Assembly (NCBI RefSeq): GCF_009498235.1
Contig: NZ_CP044205.1
Location: forward strand, 2,295,389 to 2,359,388
Direction: 5' to 3'
Source of the DNA: Candidatus Methylospira mobilis
Lineage (GTDB): Bacteria > Pseudomonadota > Gammaproteobacteria > Methylococcales > Methylococcaceae
Length of the DNA stretch: 64,000 bases
The position numbers and the translations under genes were made by a program. Shown here one piece after another: positions 18,577 to 26,472 of this stretch (position 1 is the stretch's first letter; every line of letters begins with the position of its first letter). Below the pieces are notes generated by a model that saw only the letters and a program-made list of their open reading frames with translations, was not told where the DNA came from and made no database searches.

Positions 18577-20324
18577 GCGGCCTCCTGCATTTTTTGGTTT
18601 TCGATAACACCGCCCTCAATCCAGTACGATTGATTCACGCGACTCGGTAAATTCGGTGCGGATTTGAGAGTTCCCAGCACGATTGCCGTTTCAATTTCTC
18701 CCTGCAATGCCAACTCTTCCAGCCAGCAAAACAGGTCTTCACGACCCTTCAGGCTCAGCACGTCGAAACCGTCCAGCACGATGAATTTCAACCCGGACAA
18801 ATGACTGATAGCCTCGGCGATCATTGCGTCAGCGCGCCACTTTGCGGATACCGATAACAACCTGTAGTCGATGGGCTGCTCGCCTTCTTCGGCAGCGTAG
18901 ATTTCCATATCCGGACCGATATTGATGCGCTTCCATTCGGCGATATTGGCCGAGTACGCAAGCCGCTCGTTAATCGGTTCGAGCGCCGCTTTCAGCATGT
19001 CGCCAGGTATGCCGTCGGGCGCCAGGGCGTCGGCGATCTTCGACCAGTCCGACACGCTGTTATGTGCGACCAGCGCTTTTTTTGTATTTACGTCCGCCTG
19101 TTCTGCAGCGGTTTTGGCTGATTTCAATGCGTCCAGCGCACGTCTTTTTTCCTGCTGTTCGGCCTGCAGTTTTTCTGCCGACTCACGGGCGGCGTCGATC
19201 TGCCCCGGCGCGGGCGCATCGCCGAGCGTTGAGTTGATCTCCTCCAGCTGCGCCTTCGCCTTCTTGGCTTCTTCAATGGCGCGCTTGCCGTTGTTTACGC
19301 AGGACTCCAGTAGTGCGTAGGATTTTTCGTGCGTCGCTATGCCGGACTCGGTAACCGGGTTTTCAACTTCCGGTAGTTCTGGATATGGTTCCAGCCTATC
19401 AACCTGAAAATACAGTGCTGCGCCGCACTCCGGGCAACCGTACATGGTTGGCGTGTGGCTTTTGATGCGTCCACGCATATCCTCGATTAAGGCGCGCTCG
19501 CGCTCCAGATCGGTTTGATCTATTCCGAGTTTGCGCTGCAGACGTTCAATCATGCCGGCCTTCTGTTCCAGCTCGGCGCGGCGCTGTAGGCTGTCTTGAT
19601 GCTGCTGCCATGACTGATTTAGCGCGCCCAGCGTTTGCTGAGCGATCGGCAGGCGTTCGCGATTAATAAAATCAATTTGCTTTTCCAGATCAACAATCGC
19701 TGCTTCGTCAAATTCAGGTTTTGACACCTGCCAACCATCCGCTTTTTTCTCGCCGTACACTTCGCCGGTTATCGCCTTCCATGCCGCTTTTTCATCTCGC
19801 GCACGTTGCGCCGCTTCCTTATTTGCGGCATCGAATCCAGAGCGTAGCATCGGGAGTATGATTTCTGTTTTTGTTGCATCACAGCCTCTTTCCAGTAGCT
19901 TGGTTTTTACGAATTCCGGTTTGGCCGATACCCCCATTAAATCAAACAGGAGTGCGCGGCGACTGTTTGTATCGAGCCGAGCAAATCGGCTTGTAGCGAG
20001 CAAATAGGTCAGCCGCTCTGACGCATATTCGCCGACGCCAATCTTTATTTGCCGCGGCGTTATCGACGCCGAAAACGTGCCAACATTCGTTTCTATGCAA
20101 ATTTCAGCGCGCTTGTCGGTTGATCCATGGTTGATGAGCTCATGCGATTCGCTCTTCTTGCTGACCCGGCACAGCTCGCCGGTCAGCGCCAATGCGATTG
20201 CGTCGCGGATACTGCTTTTGCCGGCTTCGTTGTTTCCAGCGATCACCGTTACCGGTACGCGTGCCGATATATTTACCGACCGCACGGCGAGAAAGTCGGT
20301 GATGCTGATACTTTGGATTTTCAT
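18573..20324 (-). CDS. Rad50/SbcC-like AAA ATPase
   Basis: This 583-residue ATPase has a Walker A GNNEAGKSS near residues 31-39, a long coiled coil (about 160-400) interrupted by a CPECG zinc-hook-like motif near residue 300, and a C-terminal head with a Walker B-like LKFIVLDGFDVL. It is a short SMC/Rad50-type protein. No SbcD-type nuclease gene is adjacent, but it is coupled to RecT (overlapping start and stop) and near a PD-(D/E)XK nuclease, so it probably works in phage recombination. Confidence 0.8.
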   Translation of the reverse strand: MKIQSISITDFLAVRSVNISARVPVTVIAGNNEAGKSSIRDAIALALTGELCRVSKKSESHELINHGSTDKRAEICIETNVGTFSASITPRQIKIGVGEYASERLTYLLATSRFARLDTNSRRALLFDLMGVSAKPEFVKTKLLERGCDATKTEIILPMLRSGFDAANKEAAQRARDEKAAWKAITGEVYGEKKADGWQVSKPEFDEAAIVDLEKQIDFINRERLPIAQQTLGALNQSWQQHQDSLQRRAELEQKAGMIERLQRKLGIDQTDLERERALIEDMRGRIKSHTPTMYGCPECGAALYFQVDRLEPYPELPEVENPVTESGIATHEKSYALLESCVNNGKRAIEEAKKAKAQLEEINSTLGDAPAPGQIDAARESAEKLQAEQQEKRRALDALKSAKTAAEQADVNTKKALVAHNSVSDWSKIADALAPDGIPGDMLKAALEPINERLAYSANIAEWKRINIGPDMEIYAAEEGEQPIDYRLLSVSAKWRADAMIAEAISHLSGLKFIVLDGFDVLSLKGREDLFCWLEELALQGEIETAIVLGTLKSAPNLPSRVNQSYWIEGGVIENQKMQEAA

Positions 20325-21601
20325 TATTCAATGCTCCCGATGTTTCCGCGACGGCGCTGGCCGGCCTGCTGTTTCGGCGACTTCTTTGCCGCTATCGCCG
20401 CGTTGAGTTGCGCCCATTCGGATTCGGTGAATTGGCCCGGTTGTTCGGTTTGCGCGTTATTCAGTTCGCGCTCGGCCTCGGCAATATCCGCTTCTGCGCT
20501 GGATCCGTTGATGTAGTCGAGCCATGGCGTGAGTTTTTCTGACGGCGCGCGCTGCTCTGAGTCCAGTTTTTGCTGATGGCGCTCTTGGCGTGACGTGCTT
20601 TGCTGGCGAGTTTGTTGCACCGGATCAGGCTCCGGTTCTACATTTTTAGTGAAATTCTTTGGCAGTGTTTCGCCTTGCTTGTGTTCCAGGCTGGTTACTT
20701 CGCCGGTTTCCGTGTCGATGTTTTCGTCTTCGTAAATCGGCGCGTCATCAGGAACCAGGTTGTAATCGCCGTCTATCGCATCGAGACCTTGATCCTTACC
20801 TGCGTCTGCCATGCTGTCCAGTGCAGCAGCGGTCTGGAACTCAATGGAAAGCGGCAGGTATTTTGACAGTCGGCGAATAACCGTCTTGCGCCCCATTTCT
20901 GTAAAATGATCCCACCAAGGCGAGTTGGCTTTTACTTTTTCACCCGTCTTTTTTCCGTTCTTCCATTCGTCCTTATATGCGCTTTGGCTGCTGTCGCGGA
21001 TACTTTCAATTTGTTGGCGGCTCATGAATTCAAACGAGTGTCCGCCGTCCTTGAGTTTGGCAACGGCATAGAAACCAATGATTTCTCCCCGCTCACCGAG
21101 AGCCGGTTTATGCTCCAGCTTTTCATCCAATCCATAAACCATTTCAAAGTGGTCTTTCTCGCATACCTCGTGAGCGGCAATGCTGACAATCTGTCCAGAA
21201 CGGCGCGCCAGATCGATCAGTCCCTTGTAACCGATAATGACCTGGACAGAATTCACCCAGCGCTCATTGCCCTGTGGATCCTTGCGCTTGGTATTGAACG
21301 GAACCAGATATGCATGACCCAGCACTGTATTGGGCTCCAGCCCCATCTGTGCGCACTGGTCGATAGCGCCGATCAGGCTGGGTACGTCGCACTTTGCAAG
21401 GGCTGGCGTCGTTGTGGCGGCAATCTGAGCTACTTTCAGAAGCCGCTCAATATTCAGGTGCTGCGGCAGCATCTTGGCTATTTCCGCCTTTTTGCTGTTC
21501 AGCAGGTAGGCTACCTGCTCCTTGGGCTTCATTTCGGAAACCGGACGATGCTTTCCTTGGCCGGATTTCATATCGGATAAATTTTGTACTTGTGCATTCA
21601 T
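20324..21601 (-). CDS. recT: RecT-family single-strand annealing protein
   Basis: This 426-residue protein should anneal single strands during phage recombination. The RecT core is recognisable: IGAIDQCAQMGLEPN, YLVPFN, VQVIIGYKGLIDLARRSG, FYAVAKLKDG and WWDHFTEMGRKTVIRRL. The C-terminal 150 residues are acidic and low in complexity, as in many RecT proteins. I chose the ATG at 21601 (MNAQVQNL); the frame runs 40 residues further upstream into the next gene without a ribosome-binding site. Confidence 0.9.
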   Translation of the reverse strand: MNAQVQNLSDMKSGQGKHRPVSEMKPKEQVAYLLNSKKAEIAKMLPQHLNIERLLKVAQIAATTTPALAKCDVPSLIGAIDQCAQMGLEPNTVLGHAYLVPFNTKRKDPQGNERWVNSVQVIIGYKGLIDLARRSGQIVSIAAHEVCEKDHFEMVYGLDEKLEHKPALGERGEIIGFYAVAKLKDGGHSFEFMSRQQIESIRDSSQSAYKDEWKNGKKTGEKVKANSPWWDHFTEMGRKTVIRRLSKYLPLSIEFQTAAALDSMADAGKDQGLDAIDGDYNLVPDDAPIYEDENIDTETGEVTSLEHKQGETLPKNFTKNVEPEPDPVQQTRQQSTSRQERHQQKLDSEQRAPSEKLTPWLDYINGSSAEADIAEAERELNNAQTEQPGQFTESEWAQLNAAIAAKKSPKQQAGQRRRGNIGSIE

Positions 21602-21605
21602 GGTT

Positions 21606-22415
21606 TTATTCCTCTTTAAATGGGCAGCTTTTGTAGCGTGCGCAGTATTTCTCACTACAAAGTAATGACTTGGGGTTCGGGTAAAACCTGCCCGTCCTGA
21701 ACATGTCTGCGGCGAACTCAATCAATCCCGGTTGATCTTCGGTCCCGACCATTACGCGCTTTGCGTTGTTGATTTCTCCGTAGCCTATTTCCGGCGTACC
21801 TTTCGTTTTCAGGCCGATGATTTCACCCGGAGCCGATATTTCTGTTCCCGTGCTGTGTTCGAACAGCAGTTCGTAGGTTCCGATCTGCGCGCCATGGCCC
21901 TTGGTGACTGCCGCCTTTTTCTGCACCGCGTTCGATCCGCTCTTCAGATCGGTTATGCCGATAGCGCCGTCTTTGTGTTTATGCACGCGCGCCCGATCCA
22001 GTGTCCCGGTCAGCCTGACATGGATATCCGAGCCGCAATCGATTACCAGCGGCTTCGTTTCCATCTCAACCGACACGTAGTCGTAATTTGGCGCAACCTC
22101 GGCGCAGTATTTCGATAGCAGACTGATACCGATGCGCTCCGCGTCCTTTACTGACAGGTCATCTCGCGCTGGGTCGTATTCGTTTTCCGGGTCGCGCAAC
22201 TTATCAACCAGCACGCCGGCTGCATCATCTATGGTTAGCGAGTCGCCGGAGATACGCGCCTGATCGAAAACAGCGGTCCCAGCATGGATAGCGGTTCCCA
22301 GCGCGGCGCGCAGGCCGATTGTATTTTTCATTCCAAGAAGATGAACGCCCTCCCACTTCATAGCGCAGTCAAACAGACCAGCCCATGAACTCGCTCTAAC
22401 AGTTATCTCAGTCAT
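21606..22415 (-). CDS. PD-(D/E)XK exonuclease, Cas4/RecB-like
   Basis: This 269-residue protein should be the exonuclease partner of RecT. GTAIHAG supplies the histidine, LTGTLDRARV the aspartate and ITDLKSG the D-x-K core of RecB-type nucleases. The C-terminal CSEKYCARYKSCPF cluster, with one cysteine in WAGLFDCA near the start, fits the iron-sulfur cluster of Cas4/AddB-like nucleases. The start at 22415 overlaps the previous stop by ATGA; the open frame extends upstream in another gene. Confidence 0.8.
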   Translation of the reverse strand: MTEITVRASSWAGLFDCAMKWEGVHLLGMKNTIGLRAALGTAIHAGTAVFDQARISGDSLTIDDAAGVLVDKLRDPENEYDPARDDLSVKDAERIGISLLSKYCAEVAPNYDYVSVEMETKPLVIDCGSDIHVRLTGTLDRARVHKHKDGAIGITDLKSGSNAVQKKAAVTKGHGAQIGTYELLFEHSTGTEISAPGEIIGLKTKGTPEIGYGEINNAKRVMVGTEDQPGLIEFAADMFRTGRFYPNPKSLLCSEKYCARYKSCPFKEE

Positions 22416-22663
22416 GCCGCCCTCCTCATCTCCAGCCGCTGCCGCCTTTCTTCCCGAGCCATTGCAATAATCTGCTGCTCCAGCTCGCGGAATGCACATT
22501 CGAGAATTATTTCCGTGACATCCTTGCCTTGATAGAAGACCTTGTCGATAACGACGCTTTCCGGCGCTCCCGGCTCTGATTGCGTAGGTCCATATCCGCG
22601 CTCGTAATCGCAGTGCACCAGAACCACATCGTTGTTTAATTTGCATTCGACTATGTTTATCAT
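22412..22663 (-). CDS. Hypothetical phage protein
   Basis: The 83-residue product has a beta-rich first half (VECKLNNDVVLVHCDY) and a helical, Arg-rich C-terminus. It lies between a membrane peptide gene and the exonuclease gene with ATGA overlaps. No family recognised. Confidence 0.5.
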   Translation of the reverse strand: MINIVECKLNNDVVLVHCDYERGYGPTQSEPGAPESVVIDKVFYQGKDVTEIILECAFRELEQQIIAMAREERRQRLEMRRAA

Positions 22664-22911
22664 TGGTCACCTACCCTGCTGAGTGCGGAAACGTCAGCGT
22701 TTGCCACCAACTCGGCATCTTCGCTATCAATCCGCCCTGAAATACCGATTAACGCGAGGATCAGCATCAAAATTGCCAGCTCACGAAGTTTTTTTATTAC
22801 GATGCCTGTTGTTAAACGTCGGCGCGCCCACCGTAGCGACATACATGATCGATATTTGCAGTGCATGGCATACGCGATAAGCGCGTGTCTCTGATTAATG
22901 CTCTGGTTCAT
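22660..22911 (-). CDS. Small membrane protein, early operon
   Basis: The 83-residue product has a basic N-terminal half and one hydrophobic helix (LAILMLILALIGIS). It starts after a strong AGGAG ribosome-binding site. A role in exclusion or host membrane alteration is possible but unproven. Confidence 0.5.
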   Translation of the reverse strand: MNQSINQRHALIAYAMHCKYRSCMSLRWARRRLTTGIVIKKLRELAILMLILALIGISGRIDSEDAELVANADVSALSRVGDQ

Positions 22912-23059
22912 GATTACTCCTGCTGCGAATTAGTACCGGTATGCGATCCGGTAACGGACAACCTGGATTGACGGGATTCGTGTATCTAACGTCCCCAGCC
23001 GGTTGCCATGATTCCGATAACACTCGGTTTTCTTGTGTGCACTACCTACCCTACGTAAA

Positions 23060-23102
23060 CTTCATTTATCCAGCGTTTTACGGCGCTTTCGGATAAAGGA
23101 AG
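23060..23102 (-). repeat. Hairpin H4 of a four-copy stem-loop family
   Basis: On the minus-strand RNA, CTTC-C-TTTATCC pairs with GGATAAA-T-GAAG around a 19-nt loop. The stem has one mismatch at the same place as the other three copies (23418, 23641, 24006). Confidence 0.5.
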
Positions 23103-23121
23103 CGCCCTCGTGAGAAGGCGC
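23102..23121 (-). terminator. Possible terminator after the 23140 gene
   Basis: GCGCC and GGCGC form a 5-bp stem around a 10-nt loop, 20 nt after the stop codon on the minus strand, followed by TTCCTTTA. It overlaps hairpin H4, so the two structures may be alternatives. Confidence 0.35.
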
Positions 23122-23139
23122 TATACCTGGAGCTCTGGA

Positions 23140-23319
23140 TTAATCTGGATCGTGCGTTTGCAGCGCTTCTTCGATTTCTTCTTCAGCGTTCGGATCTGCC
23201 GCAGCCAGTACCTGGGTCTCAGGATCGAAGTCGCCGACGATCAGCTCCCTGTCGCGCAAAGTATCAATTGCGTCCTGAAGAAACGGATCGATTTCAGATT
23301 TTTCATTTTCATTGGTCAT
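23140..23319 (-). CDS. Small acidic phage protein
   Basis: The 59-residue product is strongly acidic (EIDPFLQDAIDTL, DPNAEEEIEEAL). It may be a DNA-mimic or a regulator, but no family is recognised. The ATG at 23319 is preferred; the frame continues to 23331. Confidence 0.45.
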   Translation of the reverse strand: MTNENEKSEIDPFLQDAIDTLRDRELIVGDFDPETQVLAAADPNAEEEIEEALQTHDPD

Positions 23320-23709
23320 TTGTATTTCCAAAAGTTGTGTTTAAAAAGTGCGTTCTCTCCCGCCGTCGCGAATCTTTCGGCCATCGTTGCGGCTGTAACG
23401 GTAATCAGCTACCGACTGCTTTGTTGATCCGGCTACCGTCGCTTTGATTTCAGTGTTTCCTTTCTAAGCTGCCTATACGGCAGCGAACGGCAACCGGATC
23501 AAGAAAGCATTGGGTGCGCGCTCTTACCCGGCGCGCTTAGGATGCGATACATACAGCCAACCGCTATTGCGCAAGCGGAGGTGTAACCAGGACTGACTCG
23601 CGTCTTTTTTCCGTGCGCGAGGACACGGTGTATCGCATTCGCTTTACCGACCATTCTGGTGACATCAACAAAATGGTCAGGAAAGCGCCTTGTAACCAAG
23701 GCAGCAGAA
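23320..23709 (-). other. 390-nt region without a supported gene, holding hairpins H2 and H3
   Basis: Two members of a stem-loop family lie here. H2 pairs 23418-23432 with 23494-23508 (GCTTTGTTGATCCGG on the plus strand) and encloses a smaller hairpin GCTGCC/GGCAGC. H3 pairs 23641-23655 with 23672-23686 (GCTTT at one end, GACCATT as the core). A 100-codon frame crosses the region but has no ribosome-binding site and looks like chance. Confidence 0.5.
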
Positions 23710-23961
23710 TTACGCTGTCGCATCGGTTTCTTTTGCCGGTTGCGGCATTTGGTAGACGAGCCGGAGGAATCTGGCTTCATCCGCACGATCACAATCGTCA
23801 CCGACCAAGGCGATCCAGAAGTTGTTTACGCCGGTTGCTATTGCGCGATGGCAAGCCGCATCAGCACCGCTTTTGGATTTTTCTGCCAGATCAACGGCGA
23901 TTTTGATCTGCCGCTCGGCCTCCTCGGTTATCTCTGTGTACGTCCAGGTTTTTTGTGTCAT
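23710..23961 (-). CDS. Hypothetical first gene of the leftward operon
   Basis: The 83-residue product (MTQKTWTYTEITEEAE start) is helical, with a VNNFWIALVGDDCD segment. A GAGGACGAC ribosome-binding site supports the start at 23961. It is the first supported gene after the leftward promoter. Function unknown. Confidence 0.5.
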   Translation of the reverse strand: MTQKTWTYTEITEEAERQIKIAVDLAEKSKSGADAACHRAIATGVNNFWIALVGDDCDRADEARFLRLVYQMPQPAKETDATA

Positions 23962-24005
23962 GTCGTCCTCGCGTGTTTTTTGGTGCCGGCATTCTTCCGT
24001 CCACC

Positions 24006-24068
24006 GCTTTGTTGAGCAGGCCCACTGTTTGCCCTGCGCTTTACGCGCTGTAACCTGCTCAAGAAAGC
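24006..24068 (-). repeat. Hairpin H1 of a four-copy stem-loop family
   Basis: The arms 24006-24020 (GCTTTGTTGAGCAGG) and 24054-24068 pair over 14 of 15 bases. A small internal hairpin (GCGCGTAAAGCGC) sits in the loop. It lies in the untranslated leader of the leftward transcript. Confidence 0.55.
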
Positions 24069-24222
24069 GCCCTTTTGCTATCAAGGGCGTTCGTTTGCTC
24101 CGCGCTTCGGTTCAAGGGCGCGTCAGGCCTTGGGCGAAATACGCCTTTTATCCTCCGATGAGTCCGTGGGACTCGCTGTTAAAGAGCGCCGCCCGGTTGG
24201 GTGGGTGGCTGCGTCGGGTGAA

Positions 24223-24252
24223 ATATTACACTTACCGTGTAATTTATGTCAA
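24223..24252 (-). promoter_or_regulatory. Leftward early promoter pL
   Basis: On the minus strand TTGACA (24247-24252) and TAATAT (24223-24228) are separated by 18 bp. The spacer and -35 box are covered by two operators, so the promoter should be shut by the repressor in the lysogen. It should drive the recombination operon down to the integrase. Confidence 0.75.
24225..24243. promoter_or_regulatory. Operator OL1
   Basis: ATTACAC-TTACC-GTGTAAT is a perfect 7-5-7 inverted repeat. The same arms occur at 26479-26497 in the rightward promoter. Confidence 0.75.
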
Positions 24253-24267
24253 CACATTACGTGTAAA
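24249..24267. promoter_or_regulatory. Operator OL2
   Basis: TCAACAC-ATTAC-GTGTAAA is a degenerate copy of the operator. Its centre is 24 bp from that of OL1 and it overlaps the -35 box. Confidence 0.6.
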
Positions 24268-24303
24268 TATTTTTATAATCCCCTCGCGCCAACCGACAGG
24301 CAC

Positions 24304-24332
24304 AAAAAAACCCGCTCGTAGCAGGTTGCGGG
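24304..24332 (-). terminator. Rho-independent terminator, distal of a tandem pair
   Basis: On the minus strand CCCGC and GCGGG enclose a 12-nt loop and are followed by seven T residues. It lies between the accessory module and pL. Confidence 0.65.
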
Positions 24333-24333
24333 C

Positions 24334-24358
24334 AATAAAAAGCCCGCCGAAGCGGGCT
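24334..24358 (-). terminator. Rho-independent terminator of the accessory module
   Basis: On the minus strand AGCCCGC-TTCG-GCGGGCT is a perfect 7-bp stem with a stable tetraloop, followed by TTTTATT. It stands 26 nt after the stop codon of the 326-residue gene. Confidence 0.85.
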
Positions 24359-24384
24359 GATTTTGTTATGGGCAACAGGTAGCG

Positions 24385-25365
24385 CTATAGTGACATTTCT
24401 TCCTGTTTTGCAGTTTCAATCCGCTTAAATGACGAAACGAGCATAAATCTAGGTCTTCCTCGCCCATCCATTTCGTACTCACCCGTTACCTCTACTGTTG
24501 AACCAAGTAGCGGACGCACTGCTTCAGCGGTAACTTCCGGAAATACACACCGCAAAGTACCTACCCCAGAGATGTTGCGTAAATGGAATCTTGTCTTATC
24601 AAGGTCAACCTCACGAAATTCACCAGTAAACGTTCCATGTTTTTTGGAATGAAGTTTGGGTTTTTTCAGGGCATCATGAATAACAACGCGCTCGCGTTGT
24701 GATAGTTCAGATGGTTTCTGTCCGGGTACAAAAAGCTCTACCGTATGTATTCCCAACCGGCCTGTTGGCGATAAGCGGTATGCGGCCGTAAGTCCGGCAT
24801 CCCGAGCGGCGGGATCGGGCATGGCCTCATAGATACCCGCATTCAAGCCTTCATCGTCCACAAAACCTGGAATTATAGATAGTTGCCTAATGGCTGATCG
24901 GACTGTTACAAAAACGGGCTCTTGATCGCCATCGAAAAACACATCACCATCACCTGGCTGCAGCTTAACTCCCGCATAAATACTCCCCGGAGCAAAGCCT
25001 GTGAGCCTAATATCAAGATTCTTTGCTAGATGATTGGCGCTACTTTCTGTGAGATCAAAAATTGCCTTTGCAAGCAATCTTAGTTGCTTTTCTGCTCCAC
25101 CAACCAGCCAGTTTATAGCATGTATGCTTGGCAGATAACCTTTAGTGTCCGGGCCTTCTGCATGAAAAACCAAATCTGAGTTTTCAAGCAGTCGCGCCAG
25201 TGGATATTCCTCAGCATAAAGCTGGTCAAGTAACTTGTAATAAGGATTTTCAGCCGCAAAAAACTCATCGTGGGTCATCTGCCCCTGCAGAAGACGCCAT
25301 GCCTCCGCCATTTGCTCATGTATCATGGCTGCGCGATGATGGATCAATGCGTAATTATTCACCAT
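24385..25365 (-). CDS. Accessory-module protein of unknown function (partner of a DUF6932-like protein)
   Basis: This 326-residue protein is not one I recognise. The N-terminal 120 residues are helical (IHHRAAMIHEQMAEAW, GGAEKQLRLLAKAIFDL). The middle has beta-rich segments (GSIYAGVKL, EPVFVTVRSAIRQLS) and the C-terminus resembles a small barrel (GSTVEVTGEYEMDGRGRPRFMLVSSF in short runs). Its start overlaps the stop of the nucleotidyltransferase-like gene by 7 nt, so the two are translationally coupled. Position between the repressor and pL, closed by tandem terminators, is typical of lysogeny-expressed accessory genes. Confidence 0.7.
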   Translation of the reverse strand: MVNNYALIHHRAAMIHEQMAEAWRLLQGQMTHDEFFAAENPYYKLLDQLYAEEYPLARLLENSDLVFHAEGPDTKGYLPSIHAINWLVGGAEKQLRLLAKAIFDLTESSANHLAKNLDIRLTGFAPGSIYAGVKLQPGDGDVFFDGDQEPVFVTVRSAIRQLSIIPGFVDDEGLNAGIYEAMPDPAARDAGLTAAYRLSPTGRLGIHTVELFVPGQKPSELSQRERVVIHDALKKPKLHSKKHGTFTGEFREVDLDKTRFHLRNISGVGTLRCVFPEVTAEAVRPLLGSTVEVTGEYEMDGRGRPRFMLVSSFKRIETAKQEEMSL

Positions 25366-25814
25366 GAATCTATCCTCAAAATACCTTTTTTATCCTTTGC
25401 TTCAAGGCCTTTCGTACACGCGGTTTTTTCACCAACATACTGAAAAAATGACGCGAAGTCATTACCTCCTTGCAATACCGGATAAAAATCTACAAGCATA
25501 TCAGTGCGAAGGCGAAGATGATTACGCTGACAATATAGCACCACCTTTCCGGCAATCAGATCATCAGCGCTACGCAGGTCTATTAATAGCTCTACATCGG
25601 ATGGTATCGGCTTATCGGTAACATAGCTACCGTCTACAAACAATGGGGCGCGCGGAAAACTTTGGGCTCTGAATTCATTCAGCACATCGCCAAGTTTGCA
25701 CCATAGGCTTGCGCGGTGATCATTCCAGCACAAGACTGATTCAGCCTCATCAAGTGTGCACGAATGTACACCGACAGGTAGAAGCCCTTTCTCATTCATT
25801 TGAGGTATCGACAT
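25359..25814 (-). CDS. DUF6932-like predicted nucleotidyltransferase-fold protein
   Basis: The 151-residue protein opens with KGLLPVGVHSCTLDEAE and has a LFVDGSYVTDKPIPSDVELLIDL core (runs split here). G-S-Y followed by D-V-E resembles the GS...DxD/E signature of minimal nucleotidyltransferases, and the opening matches my memory of DUF6932. It lies directly after the repressor gene and before its coupled partner. A toxin-antitoxin or exclusion role is possible. Confidence 0.65.
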   Translation of the reverse strand: MSIPQMNEKGLLPVGVHSCTLDEAESVLCWNDHRASLWCKLGDVLNEFRAQSFPRAPLFVDGSYVTDKPIPSDVELLIDLRSADDLIAGKVVLYCQRNHLRLRTDMLVDFYPVLQGGNDFASFFQYVGEKTACTKGLEAKDKKGILRIDSW

Positions 25815-25872
25815 TACTCATTTCGTCCAGAACTGTAACCGATCTGTACCCGCCTGAAAAATACATTAACAA

Positions 25873-25894
25873 AACCTGTCAACTTTGACAGGTT
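25873..25894. promoter_or_regulatory. Palindrome upstream of the accessory module
   Basis: AACCTGTCAA-CT-TTGACAGGTT is a perfect inverted repeat with 10-bp arms. The two-base centre suits a protein-binding site better than an RNA hairpin. It lies 60-80 bp before the nucleotidyltransferase-like gene and may be its operator. Confidence 0.5.
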
Positions 25895-25908
25895 ACAACC
25901 GCAAAACC

Positions 25909-25927
25909 ACCCACTAAAATAGTGGGT
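25909..25927 (-). terminator. Possible terminator of the repressor gene
   Basis: ACCCACTA and TAGTGGGT form an 8-bp stem with a 3-nt loop just after the repressor stop codon. Only four T residues follow, so termination may be partial. Confidence 0.5.
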
Positions 25928-25931
25928 CTAA

Positions 25932-26414
25932 TCAACCAATCTTCCGTTTGACCAGATCAGACGTGGTCGGCTTTTCGCCTCCATTTTTTATAGTCTGCAA
26001 ACCGTCCATCGCCAACCCCTCCAAGGCTGTCATCACTGATTCAACTGGTGTTCCGCTGAGCAATTTTCGCTCACTCAACGGTGCTAGCAACAAATCAACT
26101 GCCGTCTGAGTTTCAGGGGGTGCGGCGCTATATTGATCCACTATCTGATATGTGGTGGATGTCCTGTACATGTCTGGTACTGGAGCGCTGATCTCATTGC
26201 TCGACTGACTGCCAAACATCAGGAAGCATGGTGTTTTTCCTAGTTTGGTCGCCAGCAGCATGACAGTTTGCGCATCCGGCTCGCGCAGTCCTTGCTCAAA
26301 ATTTGAAATCCTTGATACCGACAACTGCCCTCCCGTCAGATCAGACAGTTGTTGGAGTTTCAGCCCTGCAGCTTCTCTCGCGGCTTTGATGCGTAATCCA
26401 ATTTCTTTTTTCAT
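25932..26414 (-). CDS. CI-like prophage repressor without peptidase domain
   Basis: This 160-residue protein has an XRE-type helix-turn-helix at about residues 6-65 (IKAAREAAGLKLQQLSDLTG and ISNFEQGLREP). The C-terminal half has no Ser-Lys peptidase motif of LexA/CI proteins, so induction cannot be by classical RecA-driven self-cleavage. It is divergent from the Cro-like gene, and the shared intergenic region holds operators. It should maintain lysogeny. Confidence 0.8.
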   Translation of the reverse strand: MKKEIGLRIKAAREAAGLKLQQLSDLTGGQLSVSRISNFEQGLREPDAQTVMLLATKLGKTPCFLMFGSQSSNEISAPVPDMYRTSTTYQIVDQYSAAPPETQTAVDLLLAPLSERKLLSGTPVESVMTALEGLAMDGLQTIKNGGEKPTTSDLVKRKIG

Positions 26415-26430
26415 TGCTCAATTAAGCCCG

Positions 26431-26449
26431 CATACACAACTCGTGTAAA
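26431..26449. promoter_or_regulatory. Operator OR-distal, next to the repressor start
   Basis: CATACAC-AACTC-GTGTAAA keeps the TACAC-N5-GTGTA core of the operator. Its centre lies 48 bp from that at 26479-26497, twice the 24-bp spacing of the pL pair. It may mediate repressor autoregulation. Confidence 0.55.
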
Positions 26450-26472
26450 TCAACTATTCGTGGAATTCACGC

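Noticed and set aside
23499-23801. 100-codon frame on the minus strand
   Set aside because: No ribosome-binding site, overlaps a better gene and runs through two hairpins.
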